Shown here in pieces: positions 53,467 through 62,103 of a DNA stretch of 64,000 nt (position 1 is the first letter of the stretch; every line of letters starts with the position of its first letter). This DNA is from Sphingobacterium thalpophilum. GTDB lineage: Bacteria; Bacteroidota; Bacteroidia; Sphingobacteriales; Sphingobacteriaceae. The DNA lies in contig CAMBMM010000001.1 of NCBI GenBank assembly GCA_945868825.1, positions 248,001 through 312,000 on the forward strand, read 5' to 3'. Below the pieces are notes generated by a model. That model was not told where the DNA came from. It searched no databases and saw only the letters and a list, made by a program, of their open reading frames with translations. The translations under genes and the position numbers were made by a program.

Positions 53467-54927
53467 TTACAATTCTCTGCGAAGTCGGGCTACCGGAATA
53501 TTCATAGCTTCGCGGTATTTGGCTACCGTTCTTCGGGCAATGTTGTAGCCTCTTTCTTTTAAAATATCGGTCAGTTTTTCGTCGGGCAACGGATTATTTT
53601 TATCCTCGTTTCCAATGCATTCTTCTAAAATTTTCTTCACTTCTTTGTTAGAAACCTCTTCGCCGCTTTCTAGCTGTATGGCTTCTGAAAAGAATGATTT
53701 TAGCAAGAAAGTGCCAAATTCTGTTTGCACATATTTCGAATTGGCTACCCTCGATACGGTGGAGATATCCATATCAATTTGTTCGGCAATATCTTTTAAA
53801 ATCATGGGTTTCAGGTTGCGCTCATCGCCACTTAAAAAATAGGCATATTGAAAATGCATGATCGCATTCATGGTTTTTAGGAGTGTTTGTTGCCTTTGTT
53901 TAATGGCATCTATAAACCATTTTGCCGAATCGAGTTTTTGTTTTACGAATTGAACAGCCTCCCGCATTTTTTTATCCTTTTGTGCGGCTTGGTCGTAGTG
54001 GCTAAAAAGTTCTTGATATTCTCTACTTACTCGTAACTCGGGTGCGTTTCGGCCATTAAGGGTAAGGCTGAGCATACCTTCATTGTTTCGAATATGAAAA
54101 TCGGGGATAACCTGCAACTGTTTGCTGTTTACCTCGTTATTATCGCCCGGTTTTGGATTTAATTTTAAAATTTCTTGTACCGCTTCTTTAAGCTCTGATC
54201 CATTCATTTGGAGCGATCTTTCTAGCTTATCGTAGTGTTTTCGGGTAAACTCATCCAGGTGATGTTCTACAATTTCTATCGCCTTTAGCACAATTTTATT
54301 CGGCTCTTTTTTCCGCAATTGAATAAGCAGGCATTCTTGTAAATCTCGGGCGGCTATACCAGCCGGATCTAAACCTTGTACTAACTTCAGCACCTCTAAA
54401 ATATCAGCTTCTTCTACAAATACGTTTTGTGAAAAAGCTAAATCGTCCATTAAAGATAGAATAGGGCGTCTTAGGTAGCCGTCGTCATCTAAACTGCCAA
54501 TAAGTTGTTTTCCAATTTGGTAATCCTGGTCGGAGAGCGGTAATAAATCCAATTGAGCTTGTAAATTCTCGAAAAAAGAAGTTTGCATGGCAAAGGGAAC
54601 ATCTTTCGGGTTTTCATCGTCGTCGGTATTGTAATCGTAGCTAGTAGCGTAATCTTTTACATCGTCGTTTTGCAGGTAATCATCTACATTAAATTCAACG
54701 CTAGGTTCTTCCCCGCTAAATTGTTCGTCTGCATCTTTATCCGGGTATTCTTCCGGCACTTCGGTCATGTTGGCTAAACTTAAATCCTCTAAGGCCGGGT
54801 TTTCTTCCAATTCTTCTTTAATGCGGCTATCAAGTGCCACAGTTGGCACTTGCAGCAACTTAATAAATTGTATTTGCTGGGGAGATAGTTTCTGCAGAAG
54901 CTTCTGCTGTAGATGTTGCCTTAACAT
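53467..54927 (-). CDS. rpoN: RNA polymerase sigma-54 factor
   Basis: The 486-residue sigma factor directs RNA polymerase to -24/-12 promoters in concert with AAA+ activators. Region I (activator-interacting) is LLQKLSPQQIQFIKLLQVPT, followed by an acidic linker. The core-binding region has LQDQIGKQLIGSLDDDGYL-like sequence (QIGKQLIGSLDDDGYLRRPI). The C-terminal DNA-binding RpoN box reads ARRTVAKYREAMNIP. Length is normal. The gene stands alone on its strand, with no HPF or PTS genes after it as seen in Proteobacteria, and no AAA+ activator gene is in the window. Confidence 0.95.
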   Translation of the reverse strand: MLRQHLQQKLLQKLSPQQIQFIKLLQVPTVALDSRIKEELEENPALEDLSLANMTEVPEEYPDKDADEQFSGEEPSVEFNVDDYLQNDDVKDYATSYDYNTDDDENPKDVPFAMQTSFFENLQAQLDLLPLSDQDYQIGKQLIGSLDDDGYLRRPILSLMDDLAFSQNVFVEEADILEVLKLVQGLDPAGIAARDLQECLLIQLRKKEPNKIVLKAIEIVEHHLDEFTRKHYDKLERSLQMNGSELKEAVQEILKLNPKPGDNNEVNSKQLQVIPDFHIRNNEGMLSLTLNGRNAPELRVSREYQELFSHYDQAAQKDKKMREAVQFVKQKLDSAKWFIDAIKQRQQTLLKTMNAIMHFQYAYFLSGDERNLKPMILKDIAEQIDMDISTVSRVANSKYVQTEFGTFLLKSFFSEAIQLESGEEVSNKEVKKILEECIGNEDKNNPLPDEKLTDILKERGYNIARRTVAKYREAMNIPVARLRREL

Positions 54928-55005
54928 AGGTTATTACCCGCTAAATTACATTAAATCATGCAAATTCGATTCTTTATGTTTGCATTAGTAGATGAAAATA
55001 TCAAC

Positions 55006-55013
55006 TAGGTTTG
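55006..55013 (+). promoter_or_regulatory. Candidate -7 element (TAGGTTTG) of mscL
   Basis: Exact TAnnTTTG, 28 nt before the mscL ATG. A TTTG at 54979-54982 gives a 23-nt spacer, at the long end of the accepted range. A second exact match, TATGTTTG at 54975-54982, overlaps that -33 candidate. Confidence 0.42.
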
Positions 55014-55041
55014 GTAATTTAGAGCATTAATACGTGTTTTT

Positions 55042-55452
55042 ATGGGCTTTGTAAAAGAATTTAAAGAGTTTGCCATGCGTGGCAATGTAATTGATTTAGC
55101 GGTAGGAGTTATTATTGGTGCCTCTTTCGGTAAAATAGTTACGGCTTTGGTAGATGATGTATTGATGCCACCAATAGGATACATTACCGGAGGAATAGAT
55201 TTTGCAAATAAGAAAATTGTCCTCAAACCTGCAGATGAATTACATAAAGTAAGTGAAGTAGCCATTAAATACGGCAGTTTTATAAATACGGTTATTCAAT
55301 TTTTGGTGGTAGCTTTTTGCGTTTTTTTATTGGTTAAGTTTATCAATGCTTTACAGCGAAAAGAGGATGAACTCTTAGGAAAAGACGGCTTAAGCAAAGA
55401 TCAAAAGTTACTTATAGAGATTAGAGATTTATTAAAAAAGCAAAAAGCTTAA
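55042..55452 (+). CDS. mscL: Large-conductance mechanosensitive channel
   Basis: The 136-residue inner-membrane protein forms a pentameric pore that opens under membrane tension to release solutes during hypo-osmotic shock. The N-terminal helix and TM1 are [20 protein letters not shown] and [20 protein letters not shown], with the GASFGKI gate and MPP(I)G turn. TM2 is about residues 78-97, with a charged C-terminal helix ([12 protein letters not shown]). Length is normal. It is a single-gene unit between rpoN and rpmH. Confidence 0.95.
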   Translation: MGFVKEFKEFAMRGNVIDLAVGVIIGASFGKIVTALVDDVLMPPIGYITGGIDFANKKIVLKPADELHKVSEVAIKYGSFINTVIQFLVVAFCVFLLVKFINALQRKEDELLGKDGLSKDQKLLIEIRDLLKKQKA

Positions 55453-55468
55453 AATTTGCGTCATAAAA

Positions 55469-55499
55469 TTTGAATTAAATAAAAACAACCCTATATTTG
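55469..55499 (+). promoter_or_regulatory. Promoter of rpmH-rnpA-yidD-tsaB
   Basis: TTTG (55469-55472), a 19-nt spacer and TATATTTG (55492-55499) are an exact Bacteroidota -33/-7 promoter. It is the best promoter match found in the window and predicts a leader of about 30 nt before rpmH. Confidence 0.65.
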
Positions 55500-55533
55500 C
55501 ACTCTTGTTTTCAAGAGCAAAATATATTAAGTA

Positions 55534-55692
55534 ATGAAAAGAACATTTCAGCCTTCCCAGAGAAAAAGAAGAAACAAACATGGGTTCAGAGAACGCATGA
55601 GCACCGCTAACGGAAGAAGAGTTTTAGCTTCTAGAAGAGCTAAGGGCAGAAAAAAATTGTCAGTATCCTCCGAACGTCGCCACAAAGCGTAG
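55534..55692 (+). CDS. rpmH: 50S ribosomal protein L34
   Basis: This 52-residue, strongly basic protein of the large ribosomal subunit starts [20 protein letters not shown] and continues with [20 protein letters not shown], the complete L34 signature, and ends in SSERRHKA. The usual length is 44-53. It is the first gene of the conserved rpmH-rnpA-yidD set. The gene has an excellent promoter 35 nt upstream. Confidence 0.97.
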   Translation: MKRTFQPSQRKRRNKHGFRERMSTANGRRVLASRRAKGRKKLSVSSERRHKA

Positions 55693-55697
55693 TTTTT

Positions 55698-55761
55698 GGT
55701 TGCTTGCTTCCCCATGGTGGTTGTAGCAGCTCAGAATTATTCTGAACCAACGCAAGCAATC
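55698..55761 (+). repeat. Nested hairpins between rpmH and rnpA
   Basis: GGTTGCTTGC (55698-55707) can pair with GCAAGCAATC (55752-55761), including one G-U. Inside, TCAGAAT (55731-55737) and ATTCTGA (55739-55745) form a near-perfect palindrome. There is no T-run, so it does not look like a plain terminator; an RNA-processing or partial-attenuation site that keeps rpmH more abundant than rnpA is possible. Confidence 0.5.
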
Positions 55762-55766
55762 TATTC

Positions 55767-56162
55767 ATGCATACTTTTAAAAAAGAAGAACGGTTATGTA
55801 GTATAAAGCTTTTAGATAAGCTTTTTCATAGCGGTTCTTCTTTTCTTTTATACCCTTTCAGATTTACTTGGATGCCCATTGATGAGCAAGAGGCTCCTGT
55901 GAAGGTAGTTATACAAGTTTCTAAACGTAGGTATAAACGAGCGGTTGATCGTAACCTGATTAAACGCCGCATACGAGAACTGTATCGTATACATAAAGCA
56001 GACCACTTATATCATTTTATTTTAGCTGAACGGCCCATTGGCTTGAGTATGAGCTACATTGGTAAAGAACTCTTGCCTTCTAAAGAATTGGAGCCAAAAT
56101 TGCTTATTGCTTTAAAAACTCTCGTATCAGCATATCAGAAAGCAGAAGGAGGGCTATCATGA
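55767..56162 (+). CDS. rnpA: Ribonuclease P protein component
   Basis: The 131-residue protein binds the RnpB RNA and helps cleave the 5' leader of pre-tRNAs and of pre-tmRNA. The N-terminus FKKEERLCSIKLLDKLFHSG and the RNA-binding helix KRAVDRNLIKRRIRELYRIH (the RNR motif) match the family. Length is normal. It follows rpmH after 74 nt containing a hairpin, and overlaps yidD by 4 nt. Confidence 0.95.
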   Translation: MHTFKKEERLCSIKLLDKLFHSGSSFLLYPFRFTWMPIDEQEAPVKVVIQVSKRRYKRAVDRNLIKRRIRELYRIHKADHLYHFILAERPIGLSMSYIGKELLPSKELEPKLLIALKTLVSAYQKAEGGLS

Positions 56163-56380
56163 GGTATCTATTAGGTCGCTTGTTTTTAGGAATCATTCAA
56201 TTATATCGTTGGTTTTTATCCCCATTATTAGGAGCTGCTTGCAGGTACACACCCACTTGTTCGCAGTATGGTAAAGAATCTATTGAGAAATACGGCCCCT
56301 TTAAAGGCGGCTGGTTAACTATTAAACGCATTGGTCGTTGTCACCCTTGGGGTGGACATGGTCACGATCCAGTTCCTTAA
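56159..56380 (+). CDS. yidD: Membrane protein insertion efficiency factor YidD
   Basis: The 73-residue protein helps insert membrane proteins through YidC. The family pattern is complete: YRWFLSPLLGAACRYTPTCS, then QYGKESIEKYGPFKGGWLTI and RIGRCHPWGGHGHDPVP. The first 20 residues form an amphipathic, membrane-associated helix. It overlaps rnpA by 4 nt and is followed after 10 nt by tsaB. A yidC gene is not in this window. Confidence 0.95.
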   Translation: MRYLLGRLFLGIIQLYRWFLSPLLGAACRYTPTCSQYGKESIEKYGPFKGGWLTIKRIGRCHPWGGHGHDPVP

Positions 56381-56390
56381 TTAATCATAT

Positions 56391-57068
56391 ATGGCACTTA
56401 TCCTTCAACTAGAAACCGGTACCAGTTCTTGTTCGGTTGCCTTGGCATCCGATGGTCAAGTATTGGCCATTAAAGAGCAAAACGAAGCTAATATTCATGC
56501 TTCACATCTTACTTTGTTTATTGATGAGGTGCTAAAGGCGGCCAATAAAAGCTATAACGATTTGGATGCTGTAGCTGTAAGCATGGGCCCGGGCTCTTAT
56601 ACCGGTTTGCGCATTGGAGTATCTACGGCTAAAGGGCTTTGTTTTGCTTTAGATATTCCTTTAGTAGCCGTTTCTACCCTGCAGGCCATGGCGTCAGCTA
56701 AGCAAAGTTTAGCGAATGATAAAACCTTACTTTGTCCCATGATAGATGCCCGCCGTATGGAAGTGTACTTGGCCGTATATAACGCCAATTTAAGTCCTAT
56801 AGAAGACGTGAAGGCCGAAATTTTAGACGAGCATAGCTTTGCTGCTTTTGCTGATTACACCTTAGTATTATTTGGCGATGGAGCCGAAAAGTGTAAAGCG
56901 CTATATTCTGATGCAAAGCGATACCGCTTTGAACCGCATATAAATTCTGCCGAAGATATGACAAGCCTTGCTTTTGAAAAATTCACAAAAGGAGAGCTAG
57001 CGGATTTAGCCTATTTCGAGCCGTATTACTTAAAAGATTTTATGGTTACTCAACCCAAAAAGAAATAG
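56391..57068 (+). CDS. tsaB: tRNA threonylcarbamoyladenosine biosynthesis protein TsaB
   Basis: The 225-residue protein is the scaffold partner of TsaD and TsaE in forming t6A37 on ANN-decoding tRNAs. It is an ASKHA fold protein without a metal site. The start LILQLETGTSSCSVAL, the motif VSMGPGSYTGLRIGVSTAKG and LCPMIDARRMEVYLAVY are diagnostic. Length is normal. It ends immediately before the convergent DUF5723 gene (0 nt between them) and is probably the last gene of the rpmH operon. Confidence 0.95.
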   Translation: MALILQLETGTSSCSVALASDGQVLAIKEQNEANIHASHLTLFIDEVLKAANKSYNDLDAVAVSMGPGSYTGLRIGVSTAKGLCFALDIPLVAVSTLQAMASAKQSLANDKTLLCPMIDARRMEVYLAVYNANLSPIEDVKAEILDEHSFAAFADYTLVLFGDGAEKCKALYSDAKRYRFEPHINSAEDMTSLAFEKFTKGELADLAYFEPYYLKDFMVTQPKKK

Positions 57069-58484
57069 CTATTTCTTCCCAAATAGTTTCCGGAAGAAGC
57101 TGTTCTTACTGTCTTTAGGTTGCTCAATACCCGGAATACGATTCGCATTGAGCGGATGTTCCATTAAACGACCTATTTTGGCCGATAAGCCCATATAAAG
57201 GCCCATACTTAAACTACCTTTAATTGCAGTAGCATCCGAATTAATAGCGGCCTTGGCAAAAGAGATGGTTTGAACCAACTGATCACTGCCTATAAAAAAT
57301 TCAAAGTTGGGGGTTTTATACATATACTGCCCGCCTACATTCATAAACTTTAAAAAATTATACGAAGGTGTAAGACTTAATACATGGTTTTTAAACAAAT
57401 AATTATTAATCAGTGTGGCCTGCCCACCCGGATACCAAATGTTTTTAGACAGGAGCACATTGGGATGGTATGCACCGAAATTTTTACTTACCAATACCTC
57501 TAATTTGCCATTCATGGGGCTATAAAAACCCTCGTTTTGGAAGGTGCTATTGCTAAAAATAGTGCTAATAGTGTCGGCCAAGCGTTTATCGGCATTGCTT
57601 GCATCGGCTTGGCCCATACTAAAACTCTTGTTTAGGCGGTATACCTCTGTACTGTTCTTATTCCAATGAATAAATCCTAAATCTTTCACATTAGCCAATA
57701 GCATCCAACCTCTTTTAAACTTAAAATTAGCACTAGCCGTAAAGGCAATACCCGGATTTTTAAAAGTTGGGAGTACGGCTTGTTTTACAGCCGTATCGGC
57801 AATGGTAGTAGATCGGAATGTGCCCGCAAAATTCGCAGTATATTGGTTATTGGTACGATCAATAGTAATATCCGAAGATGTAATGTTGGCACCACTATAG
57901 GCAATACCACTTAGTAAACTCAATTTTACACCCAAGCCAACGGTCTTTGTGAAATTTTCTCGGTAGGTAAAAGCAAATTGATGAAAGGTTTGTTGATAAC
58001 CTTTATTATTGAAAATATTGGAGTAATTGTTGTCGGGAAAACGATTAAAGGTGTCGAAAATAGAAAACGTTGGATTACTTACTCTAGCCCATGAATCGTT
58101 TCGTATTTGCCAAGAAAAACCGGCTTCTTGTTGGTATTTTACTCGTTTAAACCATTTAAAACTCAATACATAAATATTGGTATTGCTTGCAAAATGGGTG
58201 AATTTTTTTCCATCAATGGGTAAATTTTCGCTATCGTTCAGGTTATTGAAAATCATTCCCTTAAGCGTGCTATTGGCTGCGCCAGAGGCCGAGCCACTAA
58301 AACTAATGGTTGGAAAAAAGAAGTTGAAGGCAAATTGTTTGCTACTATCGGTATAAAATGCTTTTTGTGCCGGATTCTCAAAGCTATCAAAAAGCGTTCT
58401 GCTATTGTATAACGAAACTTGAGCCACGTTAGGTTGAGCAAAAGCAAGGCAAAAAAGCAAAAAAAAGAGACTACGTTTCATCAT
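57069..58484 (-). CDS. DUF5723 family outer-membrane beta-barrel-like protein
   Basis: The 471-residue protein has a signal peptide (MMKRSLFFLLFCLAFAQPNVA) and then QVSLYNSRTLFDSFENPAQKA, the start seen in DUF5723 proteins. The body is rich in alternating aromatic strands like an outer-membrane barrel. The C-terminus is a short basic tail (SKNSFFRKLFGKK). Function is unknown; it may be a porin-like or type IX-associated protein. Two adjacent ATGs occur at the start. It has a candidate -7 element 8 nt upstream. Confidence 0.8.
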   Translation of the reverse strand: MMKRSLFFLLFCLAFAQPNVAQVSLYNSRTLFDSFENPAQKAFYTDSSKQFAFNFFFPTISFSGSASGAANSTLKGMIFNNLNDSENLPIDGKKFTHFASNTNIYVLSFKWFKRVKYQQEAGFSWQIRNDSWARVSNPTFSIFDTFNRFPDNNYSNIFNNKGYQQTFHQFAFTYRENFTKTVGLGVKLSLLSGIAYSGANITSSDITIDRTNNQYTANFAGTFRSTTIADTAVKQAVLPTFKNPGIAFTASANFKFKRGWMLLANVKDLGFIHWNKNSTEVYRLNKSFSMGQADASNADKRLADTISTIFSNSTFQNEGFYSPMNGKLEVLVSKNFGAYHPNVLLSKNIWYPGGQATLINNYLFKNHVLSLTPSYNFLKFMNVGGQYMYKTPNFEFFIGSDQLVQTISFAKAAINSDATAIKGSLSMGLYMGLSAKIGRLMEHPLNANRIPGIEQPKDSKNSFFRKLFGKK

Positions 58485-58492
58485 GTGTTAAA

Positions 58493-58500
58493 CAAATTTA
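58493..58500 (-). promoter_or_regulatory. Candidate -7 element (TAAATTTG) of the DUF5723 gene
   Basis: Exact TAnnTTTG on the minus strand, 8 nt before the ATG pair. TTTG at 58516-58519 on the same strand gives a 15-nt spacer, which is short. Confidence 0.4.
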
Positions 58501-58554
58501 AATTTTTATTAACAGCAAAAGAATTGTGTCCCTATTTATTAACTTAGCAAGACT

Positions 58555-58947
58555 ATGATTCTTTCAACTTCAGCCAGTAGAATACGTCAAATAGCGGCTA
58601 TTTTTGGTATTATAGCTGTTATTTTTGGAGCTTTTGGTGCACATGCATTAAAGGCACAATTAAATGCAACTGCACTAGAAAATTGGAAAACAGCTGTCAA
58701 TTATCAGTTTGTGCATGCCTTAGCCTTGTTGCTGTTGGCTACGCTACCAGCTAATACGTTTATTCGCCTATCGGCTTGGTTCTTTGGCTTTGGTATTTTA
58801 TTATTTTCCGGATCCTTATATCTACTTTCTCTGAAAAATATCTTAGGCATAAATGCAGGTTTTATTGGCCCCATTACCCCAATAGGGGGCTTATTTTTTA
58901 TTATAGGCTGGGCATTTTTATTTATTAGTGCTTTTAAAAAGAACTAA
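58555..58947 (+). CDS. DUF423 family membrane protein
   Basis: The 130-residue inner-membrane protein has four hydrophobic segments (about 10-30, 45-62, 70-90, 100-125). The DUF423 signature is AAIFGIIAVIFGAFGAHALK and WKTAVNYQFVHALALLLLA. Function is unknown; the family includes YgdD. Its TAA stop is directly followed by the priA ATG, so the two genes are co-transcribed. Confidence 0.9.
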   Translation: MILSTSASRIRQIAAIFGIIAVIFGAFGAHALKAQLNATALENWKTAVNYQFVHALALLLLATLPANTFIRLSAWFFGFGILLFSGSLYLLSLKNILGINAGFIGPITPIGGLFFIIGWAFLFISAFKKN

Positions 58948-61419
58948 ATGTTTGCTGAAAACGCCGAACGCCAAACCTTTTTTGTACAGGTAGTATTACC
59001 CTTGGCAATTAGCAAGACCTATACTTACCGCGTGCCCCAGAACTTAGCCGCCAACATAGCTATTGGTAAAAGGGTAGTGGTGCAATTTGGTAGAAATAGA
59101 GTGTATACGGCTATTATTTTTTCTATTTCAGATAAAGCACCCATTGGCTATGAAGCTAAATACATTTTAGATGTGCTAGATGAATTTCCCATAGTAACCG
59201 CCCAGCAATTGGCCTTATGGGAATGGATTTCGGCCTATTATCTGTGTACTTTAGGTGAAGTTATGCAGGCAGCCCTGCCATCGGCACTTAAATTGGCTAG
59301 CGAAACTAAGGTAACTTTAAACACTGATTCTGAATACGATAAATCTACCTTAACAGATAAGGAATTTTTGCTCTTGGATGCCTTAGAAATACAACCCGTA
59401 TTAGCCATCAGTGAGATTGTAAAAATTCTAGATCAAAAAATGGTATTTCCTATTCTTAGAGTACTTTTAGATAAAGGAATCATTACCATATCGGAAGAGT
59501 TAACCGAAAAGTATCGAGCAAAAACAAAAACATTTGTTCGACTAAACACTTTTTATGCCGATGCTACCAACCGTAAAGCATTGTTTGACCTGCTAGAACG
59601 AGCACCCAAGCAAGTAGACGTGTTGCAAGCCTATTTACAATTGTCCAAAACTCAATCCGAAATTCCCAAGAGCGATTTATTGGAGGCAAGTGGCGCTTCT
59701 TCGGCTACGCTCCAAGCTTTGGTAGCAAAAGAAGTGTTTATACTGGTTGAGCAAGAAGTGAGTCGCCTAAATGGCGTAGAGGCTGATTTGAATGCTGAGT
59801 TTACACTCAGCATTCCCCAGCAAGAAGCCCTAAATCAACTTAAGATAAGCCTGCAAGAAAAAGAAGTTTGCTTGGTGCATGGCGTAACCGCTTCGGGCAA
59901 AACCGAAATGTATATTCGCGTCATCGAAGAATATTTGGCAAAAGGCAAGCAGGTGTTGTACCTACTTCCCGAAATTGGCCTAACTACTCAGGTAATTCAG
60001 CGGTTACAAAAAATATTTGGCACCAAAATCGGCGTTTATCATTCTAAATTTAACGATAACGAACGGGCCGAAATTTGGCAAAAAGTAGGTAATGGCGACT
60101 ATCAGATTGTGTTAGGTGCCCGATCTGCCATTTTTTTACCATTTGCTAACTTAGGCTTGGTAGTGGTAGATGAAGAGCACGAAAATTCCTTCAAACAATT
60201 CGATCCGGCTCCACGCTACCATGCCCGAGATACCGCTATTTTTCTAGCATCGCTATTTAAAGCCAAAGTAGTATTGGGTTCTGCTACCCCAAGTTTCGAA
60301 TCATATTACAACGCTAAAATTGGTAAATACGGACTTATTACACTTTCTGAGCGTTATGGAGGGGTGCAGCTGCCCGATATTCAGGTGGTTTCCATTCCCG
60401 ACGAAACGAAGCGAAAAACCATGCAATCGCACTTTACCAGCGTACTTTTAAGCGAAATTAAAGGAGCATTGGGACGTAAAGAACAAATAATCCTCTTTCA
60501 GAATAGAAGAGGCTATGCTCCGGTGTTGTTGTGTGCTACTTGTGGGTACACCCCCAAATGCATTAACTGCGAAGTGAGTTTAACCTATCACAAAAGTAGC
60601 GGGAAACTCCATTGCCATTATTGTGGCTACCGACAAGATACGGTACCTCTTTGCCCAGCTTGCGGTTCTACCAAAATAGAGCATAAGGGCTTTGGTACCG
60701 AAAAAGTGGAAGATGAATTGAGCCTTATTTTTCCGGAGGCTCGAATTGCCCGTATGGATGTAGATGCTACTCGTACTAAATACGGTTTTCAGCAACTAAT
60801 AACTGATTTTGAAGATAAAAAAATAGATATTTTGGTGGGTACCCAAATGGTAGCCAAAGGTCTCGATTTTGCCAATGTGAGCACCATAGGTATTTTAAAT
60901 GCCGATTCGATGCTTAATTTCCCAGATTTTCGTGCTTTTGAGCGTAGCTTTCAACTCTTAGCCCAAGTTTCGGGTAGGGCAGGCCGCCGAGATATACGGG
61001 GGAAGGTGATTGTACAGGCCCATGATATTCACCATAGAGTATTACAACAAGTTATAGAGAATGATTACGAAGGATTATTTCAAACAGAACTAATAGAGCG
61101 TCGTAATTATCAATATCCGCCCTTATACCGCCTAATTGGTTTATGCATAAAGCATAAAGACCCGGTCAAGCTCAATCAGATATCCGAATATGTGGCGGTA
61201 CTCTTGCGTCAGCAATTTGGTGATAGAGTTTTAGGCCCCGAAGCCCCTTTTGTGAACCGCATTCGGAATTTTTATTTGCAGGATATTTTATTGAAGGTAG
61301 AAAAAGAAGGACTTTCTGCCCAAAAAGTGAAAATAGCCTTGCAGCAAATTTTGCAAAGCTTTGAGCAAGAGGTACTTTCAAAAGGTTACATCATTCAAGT
61401 AGATGTAGACCCCTATTAA
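58948..61419 (+). CDS. priA: Primosomal protein N' (replication restart helicase PriA)
   Basis: The 823-residue helicase restarts stalled forks by loading the replicative helicase. The N-terminal DNA-binding domain covers about 1-100. The SF2 core has Walker A GVTASGKTEMY near residue 311 and DEEH in VVVDEEHENSFKQ. The zinc-binding block has cysteines in CATCGYTPKCINC and CHYCGY/CPACGS. Motif VI is QVSGRAGRRD. Length is normal for Bacteroidota PriA. It starts right after the DUF423 stop and ends 27 nt before pcm. Confidence 0.95.
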   Translation: MFAENAERQTFFVQVVLPLAISKTYTYRVPQNLAANIAIGKRVVVQFGRNRVYTAIIFSISDKAPIGYEAKYILDVLDEFPIVTAQQLALWEWISAYYLCTLGEVMQAALPSALKLASETKVTLNTDSEYDKSTLTDKEFLLLDALEIQPVLAISEIVKILDQKMVFPILRVLLDKGIITISEELTEKYRAKTKTFVRLNTFYADATNRKALFDLLERAPKQVDVLQAYLQLSKTQSEIPKSDLLEASGASSATLQALVAKEVFILVEQEVSRLNGVEADLNAEFTLSIPQQEALNQLKISLQEKEVCLVHGVTASGKTEMYIRVIEEYLAKGKQVLYLLPEIGLTTQVIQRLQKIFGTKIGVYHSKFNDNERAEIWQKVGNGDYQIVLGARSAIFLPFANLGLVVVDEEHENSFKQFDPAPRYHARDTAIFLASLFKAKVVLGSATPSFESYYNAKIGKYGLITLSERYGGVQLPDIQVVSIPDETKRKTMQSHFTSVLLSEIKGALGRKEQIILFQNRRGYAPVLLCATCGYTPKCINCEVSLTYHKSSGKLHCHYCGYRQDTVPLCPACGSTKIEHKGFGTEKVEDELSLIFPEARIARMDVDATRTKYGFQQLITDFEDKKIDILVGTQMVAKGLDFANVSTIGILNADSMLNFPDFRAFERSFQLLAQVSGRAGRRDIRGKVIVQAHDIHHRVLQQVIENDYEGLFQTELIERRNYQYPPLYRLIGLCIKHKDPVKLNQISEYVAVLLRQQFGDRVLGPEAPFVNRIRNFYLQDILLKVEKEGLSAQKVKIALQQILQSFEQEVLSKGYIIQVDVDPY

Positions 61420-61433
61420 TCGCTTAAAACACC

Positions 61434-61441
61434 TATTTTTG
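61434..61441 (+). promoter_or_regulatory. Candidate -7 element (TATTTTTG) of pcm
   Basis: Exact TAnnTTTG ending 5 nt before the pcm ATG. No clear -33 partner. If used, the mRNA would be leaderless or nearly so. Confidence 0.38.
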
Positions 61442-61446
61442 TAAAA

Positions 61447-62103
61447 ATGGCCTATAAGTTTGTTGATAAGTATAGAGAGCAGGGTGCCCGTAAAAAATTA
61501 GTGGCCTTATTGCGTGAGCGTGGAATTTCCGACGAACGCGTATTAACCGCCATTGGTAAGGTACCCCGTCATTTTTTCTTCGACGAAACGTTTTGGAACC
61601 AAGCCTACAAAGACATTGCTTTCCCCATTGGCGATGGACAAACCATTTCACAGCCCTATACTGTAGCCTACCAAACCGAGCTAATCCATATTCAAAAAGG
61701 CGATAGGGTACTGGAAATTGGTACTGGGTGTGGTTATCAAACCTGTGTGCTTTTAGAATTGGGTGCAAAAGTGTTTACCATTGAACGGCAAGAAAACTTA
61801 TTTAGACGCACCATTCAAGTTTTACCTAAAATGGGCTACCACCCCCAGTTTTTTTTGGGCGATGGTTCTATGGGAATTGCCGAACAGGCTCCTTACGATA
61901 AAATAATTGTTACAGCTGGTGCTCCGCTGGTGCCCGAAATATTGCTTAAACAATTAAAAATAGGGGGTATTTTGGTCATTCCGGTTGGCGATGCCAACGA
62001 GCAAAAAATGGTTACCGTTTTGCGGGTAAGCGAAACCGAGTTTGAAAAAATTGTGTTAGATACTTTTCGCTTTGTGCCTTTATTAGGCGATCAAGCTTGG
62101 TAA
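61447..62103 (+). CDS. pcm: Protein-L-isoaspartate O-methyltransferase
   Basis: The 218-residue SAM enzyme methylates L-isoaspartyl residues in aged proteins to start their repair. The family motifs are VPRHFFFDETFWNQAYKDIA, the substrate loop IGDGQTISQPYTVAYQTEL, and the SAM-binding VLEIGTGCGYQTCVLLELGA. Length is normal. It ends directly at the smpB stop codon (0 nt between), in convergent orientation. Confidence 0.94.
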   Translation: MAYKFVDKYREQGARKKLVALLRERGISDERVLTAIGKVPRHFFFDETFWNQAYKDIAFPIGDGQTISQPYTVAYQTELIHIQKGDRVLEIGTGCGYQTCVLLELGAKVFTIERQENLFRRTIQVLPKMGYHPQFFLGDGSMGIAEQAPYDKIIVTAGAPLVPEILLKQLKIGGILVIPVGDANEQKMVTVLRVSETEFEKIVLDTFRFVPLLGDQAW

